Origin: Pyxidicoccus trucidator
GTDB taxonomy: Bacteria; Myxococcota; Myxococcia; Myxococcales; Myxococcaceae
Length of the DNA stretch: 64,000 nt
Assembly: GCF_010894435.1 (NCBI RefSeq)
Contig: NZ_JAAIXZ010000012.1
Span: 310,001-374,000 of the forward strand
Direction: 5' to 3'
Positions 24,981-32,824 of this stretch are shown one piece after another. Position 1 is the first letter of the stretch, and each line of letters begins with the position of its first letter. The translations under genes and the position numbers were made by a program. The notes beneath the pieces are model-generated. The model did not search any database and was not told the origin of the DNA. It worked only from the letters and a program-made list of their open reading frames with translations.

Positions 24981-26153
24981 TCAGCCGCGCCCGAAGATGA
25001 TGCGCTCCTGGGTGAGCAGGCGGGCGGTGAAGCGCAGGGCCACCGCCGACACCACGAGGCTGGACGCGGCGGCGATGAGGAAGGGCAGCGGCCCCAGCGC
25101 CTCCCCGCGCATCACCTCGCCGGCCAGCAACTCCTGCCCCAGCACCGGCACGGCGAACATCCACGGCTTCGTCTGCAGCGGCGACAGCGCCAGCACCATG
25201 CCCGGCAGCATGGGCACCACCATGAGGAGCGACAGGTACGTCTGCGCCTCCTTGAAGGAGCGCGCATAGGTGGACACCCACATCTGCACCGCGGACGCGG
25301 CCAGCGTCAGGGGCAGTACCGCGACGGCCATGCCCAGCGCGGCGGGCGCGTCGAAGCGGGCCTTCACGCCCAGGTCCTCCAGCGGCACGCGCCGCACCAC
25401 CAGCAGGTACGCCACCAGCGTCAGCAGCACCGCGCCCGCCGCCATGGCGACGGTGGCCAGCCACTTGCCCGCCACCACCGCGCCCCGCGGCGCGGGGTTG
25501 AGCAGCAGCGGCTCCAGCGAGCCGCGCTCGCGCTCGCCCGCCATGGTGTCGCTGGCCAGCTGCATGCCGCCCGCGAAGGCGGCCAGCACCAGGAACAGGG
25601 GCACCATGTTCAGCACGCCCGCCGCCGTGCGCTCCGGCGTGGACAGGTCCAGCTCCTCCACGCGCACGGGAATGGCCAGCTCCGGGGCGATGCCTCGCGC
25701 GTAGAGGCGCTGGTCGCCCAACAACCGCGCGTACGCCTCCAGCAGCCGGCGCGCGCGCAGGATGGTGTGGCGCGCGGACTGGCGCGAGCTGTCCACCACC
25801 AGCTGCACCTCGGCGGTGCGTCCGGAGGAGTACTCCTTCCCGTAGTCCTCCGGCACCACCAGCACCGCGTCCAGCGTGCCCGCGCGGATGCGGGACTCGT
25901 AGTCCTCCGGCGCCTCGGTCAGCGTCGCCCCGTAGCGCTCCAGGAAGCTCATCAGGCTGGGGGCATGGGCGCGCCCCACCACCGGCAGCTCCAGTGGCCG
26001 GTCCTGCCGGTACCAGGAGGCCAGCAGGTTGAACATCACCAGGAAGACGACGGGGCCCAGCAGCGGGAACATCACCGCGGTGAGCACCGAGCGCCTGTCG
26101 CGCAGGTGGTCCTTCAGCTCCTTGCGGAAGACGGTGAGGGCCAGCCGCCTCAT
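24981..26153 (-). CDS. ABC transporter permease (NatB-type, ABC-2)
   Basis: A 390-residue ABC-2 permease. One N-terminal helix (FPLLGPVVFLVMFNLLASW), a large extracytoplasmic domain (about 50-190), then five helices. The block AGERERGSLEPLLLNP is the conserved cytoplasmic coupling segment of NatB/ABC-2 exporters. It overlaps the ATPase gene by 4 bp (ATGA). The pair resembles the NatAB sodium exporter, but drug or lipid export is equally possible. Confidence 0.9.
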   Translation of the reverse strand: MRRLALTVFRKELKDHLRDRRSVLTAVMFPLLGPVVFLVMFNLLASWYRQDRPLELPVVGRAHAPSLMSFLERYGATLTEAPEDYESRIRAGTLDAVLVVPEDYGKEYSSGRTAEVQLVVDSSRQSARHTILRARRLLEAYARLLGDQRLYARGIAPELAIPVRVEELDLSTPERTAAGVLNMVPLFLVLAAFAGGMQLASDTMAGERERGSLEPLLLNPAPRGAVVAGKWLATVAMAAGAVLLTLVAYLLVVRRVPLEDLGVKARFDAPAALGMAVAVLPLTLAASAVQMWVSTYARSFKEAQTYLSLLMVVPMLPGMVLALSPLQTKPWMFAVPVLGQELLAGEVMRGEALGPLPFLIAAASSLVVSAVALRFTARLLTQERIIFGRG

Positions 26154-26884
26154 TGCATCAGCCCCTGCTCGCTGCCGATGGTGGCCACGAAGGCCTCCTC
26201 CAGGCTGTCCTTGCCGGTGCTCGCCCGCAGCGCGTCCGGCGTGCCGTCCGCCACCACCCGGCCATGCGCCACCACGACGATGCGGTCACACAGCGCGGCC
26301 ACCTCCTGCATGACGTGGCTGGAGAACACCACGCACCGCCCCTCGGCCTTCAGCCGCCGCAGCAGCGAGCGCACCGCGCGGGTGCTCATGACGTCCAGGC
26401 CGTTGGTGGGCTCGTCCAGCAGCACGTTGCGCGGCCCGTGCACCAGCGCGCGCGCCAGCGCCACCTTCACCCGCTCGCCCTGGCTGAAGCCCTCGGTGCG
26501 CCGGTCCGCGATGTCCCGCATGTCCAGCAGCTCCAGCAGCTCGTCCACGCGCCTGTCCAGCGCCGCGCCGGACAGCCCATGCAGCTCGCCGTAGTAGCGC
26601 GCGTGCTCACGGGCGGTGAGGCGCGGGTAGAGGCCGCGCGCGTCCGGCAGGACTCCCAGCGCCCGGCGCGCGTCCTGAGGCCGCTGCACCACGTCCACGC
26701 CGTCCACCAGCGCGGTGCCCCCGTCGGGCCGCACCAGCGTGTAGAGCATGCGCATCGTCGTCGTCTTGCCGGCGCCGTTGGGGCCCAGCAGGCCCGTAAT
26801 CACGCCGTCCTCCGCGGTGAAGGACACGTCCTCCACCGCCGTCACCCGGCCGAAGCGCTTGTGCAGGTTCCTGGCTTCAATCAT
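26150..26884 (-). CDS. ABC transporter ATP-binding protein (NatA-type)
   Basis: A 244-residue ATPase. Walker A GPNGAGKTT (34-42), Q-loop region, signature FSQGERVKVALARAL, Walker B VLLDEPTNGLD and H-loop SSHVMQEV are all intact. It powers the ABC-2 permease encoded immediately downstream. Its start lies 1 bp from the stop of the upstream alpha/beta hydrolase gene, so the three genes probably form one operon. Confidence 0.93.
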   Translation of the reverse strand: MIEARNLHKRFGRVTAVEDVSFTAEDGVITGLLGPNGAGKTTTMRMLYTLVRPDGGTALVDGVDVVQRPQDARRALGVLPDARGLYPRLTAREHARYYGELHGLSGAALDRRVDELLELLDMRDIADRRTEGFSQGERVKVALARALVHGPRNVLLDEPTNGLDVMSTRAVRSLLRRLKAEGRCVVFSSHVMQEVAALCDRIVVVAHGRVVADGTPDALRASTGKDSLEEAFVATIGSEQGLMQ

Positions 26885-26885
26885 C

Positions 26886-28406
26886 TCAAGGCACCGGCCC
26901 GGCGAAGGAGGTGAAGAAGGGAGGCCGCGTGAGGCTCGAGCCGCAGGCGGGCGTCAGCCCCTCCACGCTCCCTCGCGTCAGCAAGTCGACCATCAGCGAG
27001 CGCGCGCAGTCCGCGCCCAGCGTGTTGTGGCCCACGCCGGGCACCACCACGTGCAGGCCATTCTTCAGCGTGCGCTTCGCGTCCTCGGCCCAGGCGGGCG
27101 GCGTCACCGGGTCCAGCTCTCCCGACAGCAGCAGCGTGGGCACGTCCGACACCACCGCCTCGCGGTAGCCTTTGGGCAGCGTCGCGCGCGGCCAGCCCTG
27201 GCAGACGTCGAGCACCTCGCGGCCCATGTCCGGGCCGAACCACGTCCCCTTCGCCTCGCGCTCCACCGCCGCCGCGTCGAAGAAGGGCGCGTCCTCCGCG
27301 CAGACGATGGCGTAGTAGAGGCCATGGCTCACCGTGTGGCCCGAGCTCTCCGACAGGCCCACGCTCAGCGCCACGAAGGGCGCCCACTCGCCGCGCGTCG
27401 CCGTGTCCAACATCAGCGGCACCAGCGATGCCACCTCCGGGCTGTAGAGGTGGCTGAACAGCTCCGAGAGGAAGGCCCGGCGCGAGAGGACCAGATCCTC
27501 CGGCACGCCGGTGCGCGGGTGGGGCACGCGGACGCGCGCGGGCTCCGCTTCCAGCTTCTCCAGCAGCGCCTCCGTGCGAGGCCGCAGGTCCGGGTATGCC
27601 TTCGCGCACGTCGCGTCCTTCTCACAGTGGGCCAGCAGCGACTCCAGCGCGCGCTGCCCGTCGCGGGGCGCGTTCAGCGGCAGGTACAGGCTCATGGGCG
27701 CCACGCCGTCCAGAATCGCGGTGCGCACGCGCTCCGGGTGCTGGCGCATGTACACCAGCGCCGCGCGCGTGCCGTAGGACACGCCCCACAGGTTCACCTT
27801 GTCGTAGCCCAGCGCCGCGCGCACCTCGTCCAGGTCCTCCATGGCGATGGGCGTGGTGTAGTGGCGCACGTCCGCGGCCCAACCCTCGCGACACTTGCGC
27901 AGCTTCTCCACCGCGCCGGTGTCGGCGAAGCGCGCCGCCAGCCCTTCTTCCAGCGGGTGCGGCTCGCACTCCAGCGGGTTCGAGTCCCCGGTGCCGCGCT
28001 GGTCCACCAGGACGATGTCGCGCTTGCGGCGGATGCGGTCCAGCGCGAGCAGCACCTGCACGCGCGTCGCCGCCTGGCCCGGGCCTCCCGCCAGCAGCAC
28101 CAGCGGGTCCGGCTCCGCCTGCGAGGCCAGCGCCGGCACCACCACCACGCGCAGGGGTATCTTCCGGCCCGTCTTCGCGGCGCGGTCCTCGTACACCTCG
28201 TACGTGCCGCAAAGCGCCTGGCTGGCCAGCCCCTTCAGCCGACAGGGCGTCAGCGTCAGCTTCCGCGCATCCGGAGCCGAGGAGCCACCTTGCGAGCAGC
28301 CCGCCAGCATCAGCGCCGTGAGCCCCAGGGCCAGCCACCGCCAGCACCTGGAAGGAGGAGAGGGGGGGATGTGTGTCCGGACCCCGGGCAAGGGTGCCTC
28401 CATCAT
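26886..28406 (-). CDS. Secreted alpha/beta hydrolase, tripeptidyl-aminopeptidase type (lipoprotein)
   Basis: About 506 residues from ATG 28406; a TTG at 28391 behind GGAGG is an alternative. A lipoprotein signal (LALGLTALMLAGC) precedes a proline-iminopeptidase/TAP-like fold. LLAGGPGQAA is the oxyanion region, DQRGTGDSNPLEC the typical turn, WGVSYGTRAALVYM the nucleophile elbow GxSxG, SGELDPVTPP the acid, and VPGVGHNTLG the His. Expected to cleave short peptides or esters at the outer membrane or periplasm. It is the first gene ahead of the NatAB-like exporter. Confidence 0.88.
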   Translation of the reverse strand: MMEAPLPGVRTHIPPSPPSRCWRWLALGLTALMLAGCSQGGSSAPDARKLTLTPCRLKGLASQALCGTYEVYEDRAAKTGRKIPLRVVVVPALASQAEPDPLVLLAGGPGQAATRVQVLLALDRIRRKRDIVLVDQRGTGDSNPLECEPHPLEEGLAARFADTGAVEKLRKCREGWAADVRHYTTPIAMEDLDEVRAALGYDKVNLWGVSYGTRAALVYMRQHPERVRTAILDGVAPMSLYLPLNAPRDGQRALESLLAHCEKDATCAKAYPDLRPRTEALLEKLEAEPARVRVPHPRTGVPEDLVLSRRAFLSELFSHLYSPEVASLVPLMLDTATRGEWAPFVALSVGLSESSGHTVSHGLYYAIVCAEDAPFFDAAAVEREAKGTWFGPDMGREVLDVCQGWPRATLPKGYREAVVSDVPTLLLSGELDPVTPPAWAEDAKRTLKNGLHVVVPGVGHNTLGADCARSLMVDLLTRGSVEGLTPACGSSLTRPPFFTSFAGPVP

Positions 28407-28520
28407 GGTGCGGGGAGGTCTGCCACATACCATCCGCCCGGCGGCGCGGTACACCCATCCGCCACGCCGCTTCGGCGCCGTTGAATGCCGCGCTAGAAAG
28501 GCGCGTCCGGTGATACGCCC

Positions 28521-29363
28521 ATGCCCACGATGAAACGCGCCCTCCTCGTCCTGGCCGTCCTCTCCCTCACCACGCTGAGTGGCTGCGCCGCGCTCCAGAA
28601 CCTCCTGAAGGGGGCCTTCAAGAAGCCCACCCTCACCTTCAAGACGGCCCGGCTCTCCAGCGCGTCCCTGTCCGACGCCACCGTCGACCTCGTCTACGAG
28701 GTGAACAACCCCAACGGCTTCGGGCTGGACCTGGCCTCGGTGGACTACTCCTTCTTCGTCGAGGGCAAGCAGGTGGTGGCCGGCAAGCCGAAGAAGGGCC
28801 TGTCGCTCAAGTCCAATGGCAAGAGCGAGCTGGTGTTCCCCGCCAACGTGAAGTTCGCGGACATCGTCCCCGTGGTGGAGACCTTCCTCAACAAGGACAG
28901 GGCCGGCTACAAGGCCGAGGGCAGCGTGGGCATCAAGACGCCCATCGGCGTGCTCAAGTTCCCCCTGTCGAAGGAGGGCACCTTCGAGGTGCCCAAGATT
29001 CCGCAGGTCTCCTTCCAGGCGCCCCGCATCAAGGGCATCAGCGGCACCAGCGCCACGGTGGAGTTCCCGCTCGAAATCAAGAACCGCAACAGCTTCCCGC
29101 TGCCGGTGGCCGGGATTACGGGCGCCCTGAAGGTGGCCGGGGCGAATGTGGGCACCCTGTCCACAGGCAACCTGGGCCTGCTGGACGGCAGCGGGACGAA
29201 GCAGGTGACGCTGCCGCTCACCATCAACCTCCTGAACGTCGCCTCGGCCGCCATGGCCCTGCGCTCGGGTGGCAACGCCCAGGTGAAGCTGGACGGAAAG
29301 CTCACCTCGGACGCCCAGTCCGTGCCGCTGAACCTCAGTCAGCTCGTGAACTTCGTGAAGTGA
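28521..29363 (+). CDS. LEA14/WHy-domain lipoprotein
   Basis: A 280-residue protein with a lipobox (TTLSGCA). Two repeated LEA type 2 (WHy) beta-sandwich modules: residues 38-150, containing VDLVYEVNNPNGFGLDLASV, and 165-280, containing VEFPLEIKNRNSFPLPVAGI. The N-P/N-R-x-FxLP pattern is the family signature. These proteins are thought to protect or bridge envelope components, and the role here is unknown. ATG 28521 has GGTGA upstream; ATG 28530 is an alternative. Confidence 0.87.
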   Translation: MPTMKRALLVLAVLSLTTLSGCAALQNLLKGAFKKPTLTFKTARLSSASLSDATVDLVYEVNNPNGFGLDLASVDYSFFVEGKQVVAGKPKKGLSLKSNGKSELVFPANVKFADIVPVVETFLNKDRAGYKAEGSVGIKTPIGVLKFPLSKEGTFEVPKIPQVSFQAPRIKGISGTSATVEFPLEIKNRNSFPLPVAGITGALKVAGANVGTLSTGNLGLLDGSGTKQVTLPLTINLLNVASAAMALRSGGNAQVKLDGKLTSDAQSVPLNLSQLVNFVK

Positions 29364-29396
29364 CGCCTGCTTGCACCCCAAGCGGCGAGGACTGAA

Positions 29397-29415
29397 CCCC
29401 AGGGTTGTCCTGGGG
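29397..29415 (+). terminator. Hairpin after the LEA-type gene, before panD
   Basis: CCCCAGG (29397-29403), loop GTTGT, CCTGGGG (29409-29415): a perfect 7-bp stem 33 bp after the lipoprotein stop. No T-tract follows. TTGACG (29421-29426) directly after it could be the -35 element of the panD promoter. Confidence 0.5.
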
Positions 29416-29465
29416 CGCCCTTGACGTTACGGTGGGTCGTCCCCTTTCCGGGGTTGATACCACCC

Positions 29466-29858
29466 ATGCGCCGCATCCTCTTCAAGTCCAAGATTCACCG
29501 CGCCACCGTCACCCAGGCAGACCTGGACTACGAGGGCTCGGTCACCATCGACCGGGACCTGCTGCGCGCCGCCGACATCCTTCCCTACGAGAAGGTGGCG
29601 GTGTGGAACGTCACCCGGGGCACCCGCCTGGAGACGTACGCCCTCGAGGGCCCGTCCGGCAGCGGCGTCATCTGCATCAACGGCGCGGCGGCCCACCTCA
29701 ACCAGCCTGGCGACCTCGTGATTCTGGCCACCTTCGCCGAGGTGGAAGAGGCGGAGCTCGCCGGCTGGAAGCCCACCGTGGTGTTCGTGGACGGAAAGAA
29801 TCGCATCGTCCCCGGCCTCCACGAAGAGATTCCAGGGCCGCAGCGCCGCTCGGCCTGA
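29466..29858 (+). CDS. panD: Aspartate 1-decarboxylase
   Basis: A 130-residue pyruvoyl enzyme that makes beta-alanine from aspartate for pantothenate and coenzyme A. The self-cleavage site is Gly24-Ser25 in [10 protein letters not shown]; Lys9, Tyr22 and an Arg in [11 protein letters not shown] are at the expected places, and [12 protein letters not shown] and GDLVILATF complete the fold. ATG 29466 gives the usual family length; the frame also opens upstream but without homology. Monocistronic here, with no other pan gene nearby. Confidence 0.95.
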   Translation: MRRILFKSKIHRATVTQADLDYEGSVTIDRDLLRAADILPYEKVAVWNVTRGTRLETYALEGPSGSGVICINGAAAHLNQPGDLVILATFAEVEEAELAGWKPTVVFVDGKNRIVPGLHEEIPGPQRRSA

Positions 29859-29945
29859 GCCCCCCGCTTTGCCCCACCGGACGCCTTTTGCCATGCTCCG
29901 CCCATCTTTAGTGATGGGGCGGCAGGCCCCGGAGGCGTCGATACG

Positions 29946-30386
29946 ATGAGGCGGATGTGGGCAGCAGCCAGTGCGCTGGCAGTGCTCTCGGGTTGCTCGG
30001 GCATTGGCTCGTTCCGCCCCAATCCCAATGACGAGGACCCCATCTACGGGGCCATCCCCGTCGTGAAGGCGCCGCCGAAGGACAGGTGCACGGACCACGG
30101 CAAGTCCAACGCCCGCGCCGCCTGTGACGAGGCCATGTACCTGGGCACCGAGTACACGCGCCGGCTGTCCGTGGGCGACGAGGTGTGTCTGGAAGGGGGC
30201 TACGGCGAGGAGCCCGGCTCCGCGTGCAAGGCGCGCGCGGCCGTCATCGACACGTCCCCCAACCAGGTGAAGCTGGAGGTGCGCGGGGCGAAGCCGGACT
30301 CGCGCTGGTTCAACGTGGAGATGCGGCACGCCTGGTACGAAGAGGGCGCGCTGGTGGACCTCTACCTGTCCGAGCGGGGTTATTAA
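29946..30386 (+). CDS. Hypothetical lipoprotein
   Basis: A 146-residue protein with a lipobox (LAVLSGC). The mature part has four cysteines likely to form two disulfides (RCTDH, AACDEA, VCLEGG, ACKAR) and a beta-rich C-terminus. I recognise no family. It lies 28 bp upstream of the EcsC-family gene and may be co-transcribed with it. Confidence 0.75.
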   Translation: MRRMWAAASALAVLSGCSGIGSFRPNPNDEDPIYGAIPVVKAPPKDRCTDHGKSNARAACDEAMYLGTEYTRRLSVGDEVCLEGGYGEEPGSACKARAAVIDTSPNQVKLEVRGAKPDSRWFNVEMRHAWYEEGALVDLYLSERGY

Positions 30387-30414
30387 GGGACAGGCGGGAC
30401 AAGGAGCGGAACGG

Positions 30415-31044
30415 ATGGGCTTCTACGACAGCGTGGCCGAGCGGCTGGCCTTCCTCAAGATGCTGAGCCCGGGGGAGCTGAAGAAGCTCGGCTCGGCGAA
30501 GCTGTCGGACGTGGTGCTGCAGGAGGTGGCGCGCGCCCGCGTCCGCGTGGCGGAGCTGGAGAAGCGCTACCCGCAGTCCGCGCCCAAGGATTTGGCCCAG
30601 CGGCTCATCGACGAGAAGAAGAACCTCGCCGGCATGGTGGGCGGCGTCAGCGGCGTCTTCGGCCTGGTGGCGCTGCCGGCGGACCTGGTCTTCATGGCCT
30701 ACCTGCAAATCATCCTGCTCACCGACGTGGCCACCCTCTACAAGGTGAACCTCAAGACGGAGCGCGCCCGCGGGGAGATGCTGGACCTCTTCGGCTACGC
30801 CAACGGGCTGGGCCCGCTGCACCGGGCGGGCCCCAAGGTGGTGGGGAAGCTGGGGGCCATGCTGCTGGAGAAGGGCGGCATGCACACGCTGGGTCGCGCC
30901 ATGCCGCTGGTGGCCGCGCCCGTCACCGCGTACTTCAACAACCAGCACATCCAGATGGTGGGCGAGCAGGCCGTGCGCTTCTACGAAGGCTTCGACAAGG
31001 CGCACGCCAAGGCGAAGGCCCAGCGCAAGGCCACCGGGAGCTGA
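30415..31044 (+). CDS. EcsC-like family protein
   Basis: A 209-residue protein with AAGGAG before ATG 30415. The EcsC-like pattern is clear: an amphipathic N-terminal helix, the glycine-rich helix GMVGGVSGVFGLVALPADLVFM, then YLQIILLTDVATLY, and a C-terminal GAMLLEKGG..RAMPLVAAPVTAYFNN segment with a basic tail. Members associate with membranes; the function is unknown. Confidence 0.82.
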   Translation: MGFYDSVAERLAFLKMLSPGELKKLGSAKLSDVVLQEVARARVRVAELEKRYPQSAPKDLAQRLIDEKKNLAGMVGGVSGVFGLVALPADLVFMAYLQIILLTDVATLYKVNLKTERARGEMLDLFGYANGLGPLHRAGPKVVGKLGAMLLEKGGMHTLGRAMPLVAAPVTAYFNNQHIQMVGEQAVRFYEGFDKAHAKAKAQRKATGS

Positions 31045-31089
31045 CGCCCTCCAGCCCCCGAGCCTCCGCGCGCCTCGCGAGGGCGCGGC

Positions 31090-31845
31090 TCAGGGCCCGG
31101 GCACCTGCGCGTAGCCCAGCAGCCGCTCCATGTGGCTGAGCAGGTAGCTGAAGCCTTGCACGCGCGGGCCGTGGCCGCCCTCCACCGTGTAGAGGATTCC
31201 GTAGGCCACGTGGTGCACCAGCCCCACGTGGTCCTCGCGGCCGTCCGAGTCCGCGCGGGCCCAGACGACGAGGTCCCCAGGCTCCGGCAGGTAGCGCTCC
31301 CCGGACAGGTGCGCCCAACCCCGCTGGCCCAGCTCGCCCAGGAGCTTCCGCGCGCTGACGGTATAGGGAAAGGGCGGGCCACCCGGGTCCTGCCAGAAGC
31401 ACCAGCTCACGAAGCCCGCGCACCACGAGCTGCCCTCGGGCGCCAGGCCGTTCAGGTACTTGCGAATCCACGGGCCCACGCCGGGGCCGCCCTCCTCGCC
31501 CGCGCCCGCCTTCAGCTCCTCAATCGCCAGGGCCAGCGCGTGCCGCCCGCGCTCGCTGCCGCCCAGCTCGGGCAGCGCCATCCGGGTGAAGTCGATGACG
31601 GGAGCCGTGAAGAAGAGGGGCGCCGGGTGCGTCAGGCTCCACCATGTGGTGGGTCCCACCAGGCCGTCCACCACCAGCGGCTCGCCATTGGCATCCAGGT
31701 GCTGCGCCTGGAAGGCGACCACCGCCGCGCGCGTGGCCTCCCCGAAGTCGCCGTCCGCGCCCAGCGGGTAACCCCACCGCGTGAGCAGCTCCTGAAGCCG
31801 TTGGACCTCGGGCCCCGTGTCCCCCAGGCCCAGCCTTCGCGCCAT
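31090..31845 (-). CDS. Peptidoglycan-binding/CHAP-domain hydrolase
   Basis: A 251-residue protein starting at ATG 31845 behind GGGAGA. Residues 5-75 are a PG_binding_1 domain (GDTGPEVQRLQELLTRWGY, then DGDFGEATRAAVVAFQ). Residues 130-250 form a CHAP-like amidase: WCAGFVSWCFW with the nucleophile Cys, PGDLVVWAR and DHVGLVHHV with the His. No signal peptide is visible, so it may act after lysis, be exported by another route, or be loaded onto a secretion device. Divergent from the MarR gene; the 304-bp gap between them (31846-32149) shows no gene. Confidence 0.85.
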   Translation of the reverse strand: MARRLGLGDTGPEVQRLQELLTRWGYPLGADGDFGEATRAAVVAFQAQHLDANGEPLVVDGLVGPTTWWSLTHPAPLFFTAPVIDFTRMALPELGGSERGRHALALAIEELKAGAGEEGGPGVGPWIRKYLNGLAPEGSSWCAGFVSWCFWQDPGGPPFPYTVSARKLLGELGQRGWAHLSGERYLPEPGDLVVWARADSDGREDHVGLVHHVAYGILYTVEGGHGPRVQGFSYLLSHMERLLGYAQVPGP

Positions 31846-32149
31846 GCGTGCCGTCTCCCCGTGGTGCCCCGACCGGCGCCGACGTCCCCCTCCATGTTGG
31901 GGATGCCCCAACGAGGCGACTCCTGGCGCCGGGGACAGGGAGGCTGCCGGCCCCTCAACGCCGCGCTCCGCCTTCAGGGTGGCCCCGTCCGCCCCCCGAC
32001 TCCCGGTGAACATCCGGCGATTTCAGAAGGGTCCGATATGCCTCCCCGCACCAGACGTTTCCAGTCCCAGGCGGGGCGAGTGCCCCCTCGATGGCGGGCT
32101 GCTGACCGACCTCTGCCGGAGGGGTCGCGGTACCCGCGGAGGCGTGCAG

Positions 32150-32749
32150 ATGTCCGAACTCTCGATGGAAGTGCGGGTGCAGGTCGCGAGGTTGCGGAAT
32201 CTCATCATCGACGTAGCGCGCTGCGGCGCGCTGAGCAGCCCCCTGGGCGCGCTGCCTCACACGGAGTTGGACCCCATGGAGGTCCAGGCCCTCTGGTGGC
32301 TGAAGGCGGAGAGCCTCCTGCCCGTCAACGTCCTCGCCGACCGCCTCGGCGGCATCGCCCTTCCCCGCCTCAGCCGCCTGTTGGACCGGCTGGAGGACGC
32401 GAAGCTCGTCCAGCGCGAGCGCTCGGTGCGGCATGACCGGCGGCGCGTGCGCGTGCGCCTCACCGAGCAGGGCCGCGCCCTGGCGGAACAGGCGGACTCC
32501 GTGGTGCAGGAGCGCATGGCGAAGCTGCTGCTGCCGCTCGGAGGAGAGCAGCGCAGCGAGCTGATGGACATGCTGGAGGGCTGGGTGCAGGCGATGGGCT
32601 GCTGGAACCGCGCCGAGGAGCAGGCCGCCACCGAGGAGACCGAGGCGGAGGCTCCCGACACCGCCGAGGTATCGGCGTCGAGGACCAGCGCGCCGCGGCC
32701 CATGCTCACGCGCGCCGAGCCTGACGCCATCACCGCCAACGCGGCCTGA
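32150..32749 (+). CDS. MarR-family transcriptional regulator
   Basis: A 199-residue protein starting at ATG 32150, with GGAGG 7 bases upstream. Winged-helix region: MEVQALWWLKAE, VNVLADRLGGIALPRLSRLL (recognition helix) and VQRERSVRHDRRRVRVRL (wing). A 40-residue acidic/Thr-rich tail follows. It is divergent from the PG-binding/CHAP gene, a possible target. Its 3' flank carries AT-rich direct repeats (32759-32780, 32802-32823), one with the same 10-mer as the operator at 8039. Confidence 0.87.
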   Translation: MSELSMEVRVQVARLRNLIIDVARCGALSSPLGALPHTELDPMEVQALWWLKAESLLPVNVLADRLGGIALPRLSRLLDRLEDAKLVQRERSVRHDRRRVRVRLTEQGRALAEQADSVVQERMAKLLLPLGGEQRSELMDMLEGWVQAMGCWNRAEEQAATEETEAEAPDTAEVSASRTSAPRPMLTRAEPDAITANAA

Positions 32750-32758
32750 GTACGACGG

Positions 32759-32823
32759 CCCCTATATAATGATGCGGGCGACGCCAGCCGCGCTGGCTGC
32801 GCCCCATATAAAGGATGCGTGCG
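32759..32823. terminator. Hairpin flanked by AT-rich 22-bp direct repeats between convergent genes
   Basis: The stem at 32776-32804 pairs GGGCG..GCCAGC with GCTGGC..CGCCC (two mismatches, CGC loop). On both sides stand 22-bp direct repeats starting CCCC and containing ATATAA and GATGCG (32759-32780 and 32802-32823). It lies between the MarR gene end and the CnaB-protein gene end, so a bidirectional terminator is likely. CCCATATAAA at 32803-32812 matches the MarR-type operator arm at 8039-8048. Confidence 0.55.
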
Positions 32824-32824
32824 G

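Noticed and set aside
24606-28484. Two long + strand frames (662 and 578 residues) opposite the ABC exporter and hydrolase genes
   Set aside because: Both are Arg/His/Gln-rich complement frames of well-recognised minus-strand genes.
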